DNA of 5,901 bases, taken from positions 1-5,901 of the forward strand of contig JALOMN010000119.1 of NCBI GenBank assembly GCA_025455445.1, given 5' to 3'. The position numbers and the translations under genes were made by a program. Numbering within the stretch: the first letter of the stretch is position 1; each line of letters starts with the position of its first letter. Below the pieces are notes generated by a model. It did no database searches. It was not told the origin of the DNA and saw only the letters and a program-made list of their open reading frames with translations. This DNA is from Cyclobacteriaceae bacterium. GTDB lineage: Bacteria; Bacteroidota; Bacteroidia; Cytophagales; Cyclobacteriaceae. Below are positions 1 to 5,901 of the stretch, piece after piece.

Positions 1-279
1 GGATATTTTTCAATTGGCGCCACTTCAGAAAAACGAATTTTTATTAACTCACTGCAAGTGCCACGTCCTAATGAATATGAGATACCCTACTTCAATGGTT
101 GCGAACAATATGAACTCATGAACGAAAACGTAAGTGCATTTAGCGGACCTTTTTTGCTTACCGGAGGAATTCCAAACCCTAATGGACCCGGCATCATCGG
201 ATACTATTACTCAGTCACTAAATGCGCTGACTGCCGGGAAGCGGGAGGCACTACTGTTAAACCTGATTACTGGCCATGA
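1..279 (+). CDS. DUF4249 domain-containing protein, C-terminal part
   Basis: This is the 3' end of a gene that begins left of the window; the reading frame is open from base 1, so the GTG at 58 is not a real start. The 92 visible residues begin GYFSIGATSEKRIFI and end with a CADCREAGGTT segment followed by VKPDYWP and a TGA stop. A 'GYFS..A.SEKRIFI' strand and a terminal Cys-x-x-Cys-Arg motif followed by KPDYW are what I recognise as the end of DUF4249 proteins, which are secreted, usually lipid-anchored Bacteroidota proteins. The lipobox cannot be seen because the N-terminus is missing. The family's molecular role is not established. Its genes usually follow a TonB-dependent receptor gene, which suggests (inference) an accessory surface subunit in uptake. 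The stop overlaps the next start by 4 bases (ATGA), implying translational coupling with the MG2/plug-domain protein. Confidence 0.85.
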   Translation, partial: GYFSIGATSEKRIFINSLQVPRPNEYEIPYFNGCEQYELMNENVSAFSGPFLLTGGIPNPNGPGIIGYYYSVTKCADCREAGGTTVKPDYWP

Positions 280-2654
280 AGATACTGCGATACATACTCT
301 TAACAGCATGTAGCTTACTGATGACGGTGGCGGGTTTTTCACAACCGGCCTTGCAAGGCATCATAAAAAAACTGCAGGAACAGCAGCAAACAGATTTACA
401 AGAAAAGTTATTTGTGCATCTCGACAGAAGCTTTTATGCAACCGGTGAAAACATTTGGTTCAAAGTCTATGTAGTTGATGGTTATACACATCAACCATTG
501 GAAGTAAGCAAAGTTGCCTACCTGGAAGTGCTAGACCGCAACCAGCAGCCCGTTATACAAACCAAAATTGAGCTGAGCCAGGGACTGGGAAGTGGCGTAG
601 TTAACATACCGATTTCAGTTGAAACTGATAACTATACAGTAAGAGCCTATACTAACTGGATGAAAAATTTCAGCGAGGAATTATTTTTTCACCAGACTAT
701 CAGTATTGTTAATCCCTTTCAGCGGTTGGAAGAAAAGAAGACACCAGCTACTCAAATGTATGATGTACAATTTTTTCCGGAAGGCGGTCATCTGGTGAAT
801 GAGGTAAAAAGTAAAATGGCTTTTCGTGTGGTGAATGCCGCAGGAAATGGAATTGACTTTAATGGAATACTATTGAATCAGAATGGTGACACCGTTGTTA
901 CCTTCCAACCCCTTAAGTTTGGTATCGGCAATTTTATCTTTACTCCTCATGCGAATGAAAATTATCATGTTCATCTTAAAACAACAGACGGCAGCGTAAT
1001 TCCTGCAAAATTTCCAACCATAGAAAAAAAAGGGTATTCCATTTACTCAAGGGATACAACACAAAACCGAATCAAAATTACGGTTAGTGCGATGGATGAA
1101 GTAAATGATATGCGGACACTTTATTTTATTGCACATACACGACAGATAATAAAAGTTGCCACGGCACTAACTTTAACGAGTGGTAAAGTTACCTTCATGA
1201 TTAATAAAAGTGATTTAGGTGAAGGTGTTAGCCACTTTACAGTATTTAATCAAAGCATTGAGCCTGTATGCGAGCGCCTTTACTTTAGAAAACCTGAAGC
1301 TCAACCGTCAATAGATTTTAATTCAACTCAAGATAATTATTCCCTACGCAGCAAAGTGATGTTGAATATTGCTTCAAACGATCACTTAATAAAAAGTGGC
1401 TCACTGGCAGTTTTTAAAATTGACTCCTTATCAAAAATTAAACCCGCTGATATTCAAACTTACTTTTGGCTTTTGAGTGAGTTAAGAGGAAATATTGAAT
1501 CACCAGAATATTATTTTACACAACATGATTCCGTAAATGAAGCCATAGATAATCTTATGCTCACACACGGCTGGAGCCGATTTAAGTGGGAAGAAATATT
1601 ACACCCGACTACCAAATCATTACGTTATCTGCCAGAATACCGCGGCCATCTTATAAGTGGAACCGTAAAAGGAATAACTACTTCACAACCCTTGTTTGGC
1701 TTACCTGCCTACGCGAGCACACCCGATAAAAAAATACAGCACCATACTGCCTACAGCCAGGCAGATGGCCGTGTGTTGTTTGAAACCACCAACTTATACG
1801 GAAGTAAAAAGCTGATCGCGCAAACCGGAGCGTTTAAGGATAGTGCACGCATAGAAATTAATTCTCCCTTTTCAGAGCAATTTTCAAAACGAATAATCCC
1901 ATCACTAAAGTTGAATCAGGGATTGAAACCAGCACTCACCGAGCGTTCGCTTTCCATGCAAACGGAAGATGCCTATCATCGGGGACGTGTAATTAATAAG
2001 AAAACAGGCACTTCCGATAGCACTGCATTTTATGGTGTTGCTTCCGAACGCTATTTGCTTGATGACTATACGCGCTTTCCTTTAATGGAAGAAGTGCTGC
2101 GCGAGTATGTGAAAGGAGTGCGAGTGAGAAAAAAAGATAATCACTTTATATTAAAAGTGATGAATACACCAAAGAACCAGGTCTTTAACAACGACCCGCT
2201 TGTACTTTTAGATGGTGTGGCTGTATTTGATATGGATAAAATCATGGAAATGGATCCACTTAAAATCAGAAGCGTGGATGTTGTTACGAATTTGTATCAC
2301 TTCGGAAATTTTGTATTTGAAGGTATTATCAGTTTGAAGACCTATAAACATGACTTAGCCGGCTTTCAGTTTGCGCCCGGCACGGTGATAATTGATTACG
2401 AGGGTCTCCAAACCAAAAAAGAATTCTTTGCACCACGCTATGAATCAACCTCCGCGCAGCAAAGTCGCTTGCCTGACATGCGCAATCTGCTGTTATGGGA
2501 TTCTGAGGTAACCACACCTACAAAAAATACATCCATTGATTTCTATACCTCTGACCTTACCGGTAGTTTTCAGGCAGTGCTGCAAGGCATCACCACAGAG
2601 GGTCGTCCGGTATATGAAACATGCACCTTCCTGGTGAAGGAACCCCTTCCATAA
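276..2654 (+). CDS. Secreted MG2-like / TonB-plug-like domain protein
   Basis: The product is a 792-residue exported protein. Residues 1-23 form a signal peptide (basic start, hydrophobic core, ending AGFSQ) with no lipobox. Residues about 43-145 resemble an alpha-2-macroglobulin MG2 domain, with the typical KLFVHLDRSFYATGE stretch followed by WFKVYV. Beta-rich repeats follow, including a FFPEGGHLV turn near 167-174. Residues about 456-525 look like a carboxypeptidase-regulatory beta-sandwich (SGTVKGITTSQPLFG). Residues about 641-690 resemble a TonB-receptor plug (LVLLDGVAVFD, then IRSVDVVTNLYHFG and GIISLKTY). Residues about 735-785 recall the A2M segment in which a tryptophan-containing strand is followed by FYTSDLTGSF. 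There is no room for a 22-strand barrel after the plug-like part, so it is not a complete TonB-dependent receptor despite how such proteins are often named. It probably acts in the periplasm or at the outer membrane with the upstream DUF4249 protein (inference). Substrate unknown. Confidence 0.85.
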   Translation: MKILRYILLTACSLLMTVAGFSQPALQGIIKKLQEQQQTDLQEKLFVHLDRSFYATGENIWFKVYVVDGYTHQPLEVSKVAYLEVLDRNQQPVIQTKIELSQGLGSGVVNIPISVETDNYTVRAYTNWMKNFSEELFFHQTISIVNPFQRLEEKKTPATQMYDVQFFPEGGHLVNEVKSKMAFRVVNAAGNGIDFNGILLNQNGDTVVTFQPLKFGIGNFIFTPHANENYHVHLKTTDGSVIPAKFPTIEKKGYSIYSRDTTQNRIKITVSAMDEVNDMRTLYFIAHTRQIIKVATALTLTSGKVTFMINKSDLGEGVSHFTVFNQSIEPVCERLYFRKPEAQPSIDFNSTQDNYSLRSKVMLNIASNDHLIKSGSLAVFKIDSLSKIKPADIQTYFWLLSELRGNIESPEYYFTQHDSVNEAIDNLMLTHGWSRFKWEEILHPTTKSLRYLPEYRGHLISGTVKGITTSQPLFGLPAYASTPDKKIQHHTAYSQADGRVLFETTNLYGSKKLIAQTGAFKDSARIEINSPFSEQFSKRIIPSLKLNQGLKPALTERSLSMQTEDAYHRGRVINKKTGTSDSTAFYGVASERYLLDDYTRFPLMEEVLREYVKGVRVRKKDNHFILKVMNTPKNQVFNNDPLVLLDGVAVFDMDKIMEMDPLKIRSVDVVTNLYHFGNFVFEGIISLKTYKHDLAGFQFAPGTVIIDYEGLQTKKEFFAPRYESTSAQQSRLPDMRNLLLWDSEVTTPTKNTSIDFYTSDLTGSFQAVLQGITTEGRPVYETCTFLVKEPLP

Positions 2655-2706
2655 AGTGACGTTTTCAATCGTTATCGTAAATAATATCACAGGCATTTTA
2701 TTTTAC

Positions 2707-2728
2707 ATACTTCGAATGAAGTATTTTT
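2707..2728 (+). terminator. Probable rho-independent terminator, AT-rich
   Basis: A perfect 7-bp inverted repeat, ATACTTC (2707-2713) and GAAGTAT (2718-2724), encloses a GAAT loop and runs directly into a T-run ending at 2728. It lies 52 bases after the stop of the MG2/plug-domain gene and 20 bases before the transporter start. Its polarity (T-run on the + strand side only) fits termination of the left-hand unit. The stem is short and has only two G-C pairs, so termination may be inefficient. Confidence 0.5.
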
Positions 2729-2748
2729 AAAAATTCATTCTATAATCT

Positions 2749-3879
2749 GTGACTCCACCCCGCATTGCTGTAAAGCTCATATTCTTTATCAATGGTTTTG
2801 TTCATGCCAATCTTGCTGCGCGATTTCCGCGTGTGCAGGACATCTTCTCGATTGACAATGGAACCTTTGGGTTTGTGTTGCTGGCTTCTTCCGTGGGCGC
2901 ATTAATGGCTATGCCATTTACCGGTTGGCTGATCATCCGTAACGGAAGCAGAAGAATCACTATCCTGGCGGTATTTTTATACTGCATCTTTATTCCATTA
3001 GTGCCGATCATGCCTGGCCTGATTGGCTTGCTGATGGTATTCTTTATCATGGGCATCACTGCCGGTATGCTTGATGTTTCAATGAATGCACAAGCGGTGA
3101 TGGTAGAACAACAATATACCAAGCCTATCATGACATCCTTTCATGCGTTATTCAGCATAGGCATGGTGATAGGGGCTGCCTGCGGTTCGGTATTTGAAAA
3201 ACTGGGCACTTCTCTCTTCATCCATTTAAGTGTAGTAGTGGCCGCGGGTGTAGTGGGTGCAGCATGGGCGCGCTATCATCTCATACACGATAAACCAGAG
3301 AAAAAAGAATCTGAAGGCCCTGCATTCCGATTGCCCAATGCCGCCATGGTAAGCATTGGTGTAATTGCATTTTGCTGCATGCTGGGCGAAGGTGCCATGG
3401 CCGATTGGAGTACCAACTACATGGAAAATATTGCACAGGCCAGTAAATCACTGGCACCCTTAGGTCTCGCCTCTTTTGCAATGGCAATGACCATTGGCAG
3501 ATTCTTTGGCGACTCCGTAAGATTAAAACTTGGCGACAGGCGAATGCTTATTTACATGGGTTTAATTTCATCTGTCGGAACTATTTTCATCCTTACATTC
3601 ACCAATCCTTTTGCAGTAATCGCAGGATTATTCATTACCGGATTAGGGTTATCATCGGTAGTGCCAATTGCTTATAGTATTGCGGGCAATACAAAAGATC
3701 TGCCTCCGGGCGTAGGCCTTGCCATGGTCACTACTGTTGGTTACTCAGGTTTTTTATTTGGCCCACCCATTATCGGATTTATTGCAGACTGGCAAACGTT
3801 GCGTCTTGCGCTCGGACTTGTTGCTCTGTTATTTGTTATCATGACCTTTTTAAGTGCACGTTATAAAACGAATCGCTAA
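2749..3879 (+). CDS. MFS transporter, YbjJ-like
   Basis: This encodes a 376-residue polytopic inner-membrane protein with about 12 hydrophobic segments: six up to about residue 173, a charged cytoplasmic loop at about 175-195 (HDKPEKKESEG), then six more. Length and layout match the major facilitator superfamily. The segments LDVSMNAQAV (108-117), the following TSFHALFSIGM (129-139) and EGAMADWSTNY (214-224) are what I associate with the YbjJ-type branch of sugar/multidrug-like MFS proteins. The conserved loop after TM2 is present in variant form (RNGSRR, 64-69). Substrate cannot be deduced. The start is GTG: an in-frame TAA lies at 2743-2745 and the first in-frame ATG would be residue 53, which would remove TM1, so GTG is the best choice (an ATT at 2764 is the only other nearby unusual candidate). 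The acetyltransferase gene begins 1 base after the stop. Confidence 0.88.
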   Translation: MTPPRIAVKLIFFINGFVHANLAARFPRVQDIFSIDNGTFGFVLLASSVGALMAMPFTGWLIIRNGSRRITILAVFLYCIFIPLVPIMPGLIGLLMVFFIMGITAGMLDVSMNAQAVMVEQQYTKPIMTSFHALFSIGMVIGAACGSVFEKLGTSLFIHLSVVVAAGVVGAAWARYHLIHDKPEKKESEGPAFRLPNAAMVSIGVIAFCCMLGEGAMADWSTNYMENIAQASKSLAPLGLASFAMAMTIGRFFGDSVRLKLGDRRMLIYMGLISSVGTIFILTFTNPFAVIAGLFITGLGLSSVVPIAYSIAGNTKDLPPGVGLAMVTTVGYSGFLFGPPIIGFIADWQTLRLALGLVALLFVIMTFLSARYKTNR

Positions 3880-3880
3880 A

Positions 3881-4165
3881 ATGAATATTGAACGCATCGA
3901 ACACGGATCAAAAGGAGCTTTTCTGATTAAGGAAAATAACCAACGATTGGCAGAGATGACGTATTCAATAGCAGGTGAAAATCTTATTATCATAGACCAT
4001 ACAGAAGTATCAGATGCGTTGCGCGGAAAAGGCGCGGGAAAAAAGCTGGTAGATGAGGCGGTTGACTATGCCCGAAAAAACGGAATAAAAATTATTCCCT
4101 TGTGTCCTTTTGCAAAATCTGTGTTTGACCGTACTCCAGAGTATAATGATGTATTGAATAAGTGA
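3881..4165 (+). CDS. GNAT-like N-acetyltransferase, YjdJ/NATD1 type
   Basis: This is a 94-residue protein, the usual size of the minimal GNAT family (YjdJ-like, PF14542 type; the human relative is NATD1). It consists of a short N-terminal beta-sheet (AFLIKENNQRLAEMTYSI), then the acetyl-CoA pyrophosphate-binding loop RGKGAGKKLV (48-57) following HTEVSDALRG, and a helix and strand ending IKIIPLCPFAKSVF. The R-x-x-G-x-G-type loop is R48, G49, K50, G51, A52, G53. Cys75 in PLCPFA is a conserved position in this family and has been proposed as functional in relatives. The acceptor substrate is unknown. I start it at the ATG at 3881, because the family's N-terminus (a short lead-in to the first strand) fits there; an in-frame GTG at 3854 would add nine residues inside the transporter gene. 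It sits 1 base after the MFS stop, so it is very probably co-transcribed and translationally coupled. Confidence 0.85.
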   Translation: MNIERIEHGSKGAFLIKENNQRLAEMTYSIAGENLIIIDHTEVSDALRGKGAGKKLVDEAVDYARKNGIKIIPLCPFAKSVFDRTPEYNDVLNK

Positions 4166-4175
4166 GTTTAAAAAG

Positions 4176-5132
4176 ATGCCTTTAATTCAATCCAGGTATA
4201 CCCGCCCACCGTTCTATTTATTCAATGGTCATCTCGAAACGGTGGTGCCCAGTATGTTTCGTAAGGTAGAAGGAAGTTACGAGCGTGAAAGGTTGGAACT
4301 TGCCGATGGCGATTTTCTCGATCTCGATTGGATGCGATCAGGAAGTAAAAAACTCGTGGTTATCTCTCACGGACTGGAAGGCAATAGCGAACGGCATTAT
4401 TCGAAAGGTATGGCGCAATACTTCTATCAGCGCGGATGGGATGCATTGGCCTGGAATTGCAGAGGATGCAGTGGTGAGATGAATAGGCTGCCTCGCTTTT
4501 ATCATCATGGCGCTACTGAAGACATTGCCGCAGTGATAGAACATGCCCTCTCGAAAGGTTATGATCATATTGTTTTGGTCGGCTTCAGTATGGGTGGAAG
4601 TATGTCGTTAAAATATCTTGGTGAGCGAAAAAATTCTGTTTCGCAAGTCATTAAATCAGCCGTAGTGTTTTCGGTGCCCTGCCACCTGGGTGCAAGCGCC
4701 AATGAACTGGATAAACCCAACAAAAAATTCTATCTGAATCGCTTCCTGAAAAAACTGGAAAAGAAAATAAGGGCAAAGGCAATAAAGTTTCCAGACATTA
4801 TTTCGGCTGAAGGATTTGAGCAGATAAAAACATTCCGGGCGTTTGATAACCGTTACACCGCACCGCTGCATGGATTTAAAAATGCGGATGACTTTTATGC
4901 ACGTGCCTCTTCAGGGCCGCATATTCCACACATCCAAATACCCACGCTCATTGTAAATGCACTCAACGATCCATTTCTGCCGGAAGCTTGCTTTCCGTTT
5001 GAAGTGGCCAAGGATCATAACTATGTATATTTAGAAACTCCTCAATACGGAGGTCACGTAGGCTTCTCACTTTCTACTCAGGAAATCAATTGGATGGAAG
5101 TAAGGGCATTTGAATTTATTTCAAGTCTTTAA
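4176..5132 (+). CDS. Alpha/beta-fold hydrolase, YheT family
   Basis: A 318-residue cytoplasmic hydrolase without a signal peptide, of normal length for the YheT/ABHD1-3-like family (COG0429). The N-terminus has the family hallmark of a FNGHLETVVPSMFR segment (residues 16-29). The oxyanion-region motif SHGLEGNSERHY (64-75) and the WNCRGCSGE turn (93-101) follow. The nucleophile elbow is GFSMGG (136-141) with Ser138 as the likely nucleophile. The probable acid is Asp265 (NALNDPFLP) and the base His294 (YGGHVGF), completing a Ser-Asp-His triad. Residues about 170-250 form a Lys-rich lid region. Members are putative carboxylesterases/lipases acting on hydrophobic acyl esters; the substrate here is not known. 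The ATG at 4176 follows the acetyltransferase stop by 10 bases, so it is the last gene of a three-gene unit. The AAAAAG tract just before the ATG is A-rich, as usual in Bacteroidota. Confidence 0.92.
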   Translation: MPLIQSRYTRPPFYLFNGHLETVVPSMFRKVEGSYERERLELADGDFLDLDWMRSGSKKLVVISHGLEGNSERHYSKGMAQYFYQRGWDALAWNCRGCSGEMNRLPRFYHHGATEDIAAVIEHALSKGYDHIVLVGFSMGGSMSLKYLGERKNSVSQVIKSAVVFSVPCHLGASANELDKPNKKFYLNRFLKKLEKKIRAKAIKFPDIISAEGFEQIKTFRAFDNRYTAPLHGFKNADDFYARASSGPHIPHIQIPTLIVNALNDPFLPEACFPFEVAKDHNYVYLETPQYGGHVGFSLSTQEINWMEVRAFEFISSL

Positions 5133-5220
5133 GCGGACATCTGCAAGCCCCTTCGCTTCAGAGAATTCTATTAATCTAAAAAATGTTTTCACTATCTTGA
5201 TTGCCTAAACATTCCAGATT
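5133..5220. other. Intergenic gap between hydrolase and DsrE-family genes
   Basis: These 88 bases separate the three-gene unit from the DsrE-family gene. I see no strong terminator: AAGCG (5131-5135) and CGCTT (5154-5158) could pair as a 5-bp stem with an 18-base loop, but no T-run follows. A TATCTTG at 5193-5199 faintly resembles the Bacteroidota -7 element, without a convincing -33 partner. A new promoter for the last two genes is plausible from the spacing but not shown. Confidence 0.3.
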
Positions 5221-5649
5221 ATGAAATCCCTACTTCTACTTTTTTCATGCCTCTTATCCCTATCCGCGCTCTCACAACAAAATGACGGTGTGGTGGATAT
5301 GAAAAAACACAAAATTGTGATGCAGTTCAGCGACAGTGATTCACTTTCACAGGCATCTGTGGTTGGGCAGGTAAAAAATATCCGCACGGCCTGGCCCAAT
5401 GCGCAAATAGAAGTGGTATGCCACGGACCGGGTTTGGAGTTGCTCATAACCTCAAAATCAAAAGCACCCAACCAGGTGGCTGAGTGGGCTGGAAAAGGAG
5501 TAACGTTTAGTGCCTGCAACAACACCATGAAAAGGCGTAACATTAAAAAAGAAGATTTACTACCAACCGCTCAAGTGGTTCCTTCCGCAATCATCGAACT
5601 CACCTTAAAACAAGAAAAAGGTTGGGCGTACATTAAAGGCGGTCATTAA
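5221..5649 (+). CDS. Secreted DsrE-family protein
   Basis: A 142-residue protein with a cleavable signal peptide (MKSLLLLFSCLL... ending near ALSQQ, residues 1-19) followed by a DsrE/DsrF-like fold. The first beta-strand KIVMQFSDSD (31-40), the NIRTAWPNAQIEVVCHGPG segment (53-71), the FSACNNTMKRRNI segment (96-108) and the closing EKGWAYIKGG (132-141) match the pattern of the DsrE-like proteins found in many bacteria. Two cysteines are present in the mature part, Cys67 and Cys99; Cys99 corresponds to the reactive position of sulfur-carrying family members, so a persulfide or redox role in the periplasm is possible but inferred. An in-frame TAA at 5206-5208 supports the ATG at 5221 as the start. 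Two tandem TAA stops end the gene. The next gene starts 16 bases on, suggesting a shared transcript. Confidence 0.85.
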   Translation: MKSLLLLFSCLLSLSALSQQNDGVVDMKKHKIVMQFSDSDSLSQASVVGQVKNIRTAWPNAQIEVVCHGPGLELLITSKSKAPNQVAEWAGKGVTFSACNNTMKRRNIKKEDLLPTAQVVPSAIIELTLKQEKGWAYIKGGH

Positions 5650-5665
5650 TAAATATTTTCAAGTC

Positions 5666-5901
5666 ATGAAGCGTACTACTACATTCCTCTTCCTCTTTAT
5701 TTCTTTTGTCTCTCTTTCTCAATCCTGGGAAGGAAAGGTACTCACCTGGAATTTTCCATTAAACCGCACCCACACGGGCATTTTACTTGGCAATGGCACA
5801 CAGGGCCTGATGGTGTGGGGAAAGGATAATCAATTAAAGATTACCATTGGCCGTGCCGGATTTTGGGATCATCGCGGTGGCAATGAATTTTCTGCACGCA
5901 C
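5666..5901 (+). CDS. Secreted six-hairpin glycosidase-like protein, N-terminal part
   Basis: The gene starts at ATG 5666 and runs off the window; 78 codons are visible. Residues 1-19 form a signal peptide (MKRTTTFLFLFISFV then SLSQ). The mature start reads WNFPLNRTHTGILLGNGTQG and continues with LMVWG, LKITIGRAGFWDHRGG. A 'GILLGNGTQGLMVWG' turn followed by a strand and a Trp-containing loop is similar to the N-terminal beta-sandwich of six-hairpin glycosidases such as GH95 (typical 'PLGNGRLGAMVFG'), so an exported glycoside hydrolase or related enzyme is the best guess. The catalytic domain is not in view, so specificity, length and intactness are unknown. The 16-base gap after the DsrE-family gene suggests co-transcription, though a functional link between the two is not evident. 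Confidence 0.6.
   Translation, partial: MKRTTTFLFLFISFVSLSQSWEGKVLTWNFPLNRTHTGILLGNGTQGLMVWGKDNQLKITIGRAGFWDHRGGNEFSAR

Noticed and set aside
58..60. GTG as the start of a 73-residue protein
   Set aside because: The frame stays open to base 1 and the upstream residues GYFSIGATSEKRIFI belong to the DUF4249 pattern, so this is an internal codon.
2741..2746. TATAAT as a -10 promoter element for the transporter
   Set aside because: It would place the transcription start downstream of the GTG start codon, and Bacteroidota promoters normally use a different -7 motif.
2802..3131. 109-codon open frame on the minus strand inside the transporter gene
   Set aside because: It is a shadow of the strongly supported MFS coding sequence and its translation resembles no family I know.
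4285..4482. 65-codon open frame on the plus strand in another frame of the hydrolase
   Set aside because: It is entirely inside a gene with a full catalytic triad and has no independent support.
5131..5158. Inverted repeat AAGCG/CGCTT after the hydrolase gene as a terminator
   Set aside because: The stem is only 5 bp with an 18-base loop and no T-run follows.
5193..5200. TATCTTGA as a Bacteroidota -7 promoter element upstream of the DsrE-family gene
   Set aside because: It matches the TAnnTTTG pattern only partly and I see no TTG-type -33 element at a suitable distance.
5205..5543. 112-codon open frame on the minus strand opposite the DsrE-family gene
   Set aside because: It is antisense to a clearly recognisable family, and its Cys-rich, low-sense translation looks like a shadow.

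Overview
The window looks like a piece of chromosome from a Bacteroidota bacterium (Cytophagales/Chitinophagales-like; the genus cannot be read from this sequence). The reasons are a DUF4249 C-terminus paired with a large MG2/plug-domain surface protein (an arrangement characteristic of this phylum), signal peptides ending in the 'FSQ' or 'LSQ' style, A-rich start contexts without Shine-Dalgarno sequences, and moderate, AT-leaning composition. All seven genes are on the + strand and they tile the window densely. No stretch over 100 bases lacks a gene. I see no tRNA, rRNA, CRISPR array, transposase or long repeat.

Region 1 (1-2654) is the end of an outer-membrane/surface cluster. The C-terminus of a DUF4249 protein overlaps by 4 bases (ATGA) the start of a 792-residue secreted protein. 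That protein has an N-terminal macroglobulin MG2-like domain, a carboxypeptidase-regulatory-like beta-sandwich, a TonB-plug-like segment and an A2M-like C-terminal stretch, but no room for a beta-barrel. Such pairs usually lie downstream of a TonB-dependent receptor gene, which here would be to the left of the window. A small AT-rich hairpin with a T-run (2707-2728) probably ends this unit.

Region 2 (2749-5132) is a tight three-gene group: a 12-TM major facilitator transporter of the YbjJ-like type starting with GTG, a 94-residue GNAT-like acetyltransferase of the YjdJ/NATD1 type 1 base later, and a YheT-family alpha/beta hydrolase 10 bases after that. Spacing indicates co-transcription. The three do not form an obvious pathway; general metabolite housekeeping is the most one can infer.

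Region 3 (5221-5901) holds a secreted DsrE-family protein and, 16 bases after it, the start of a secreted protein whose first 78 residues resemble the N-terminal sandwich of six-hairpin glycosidases (GH95-like); the rest lies beyond the window.

Overall this is ordinary Bacteroidota gene content. The least characterised element is the DUF4249 plus MG2/plug-domain pair. I found no firm evidence of an undescribed system.
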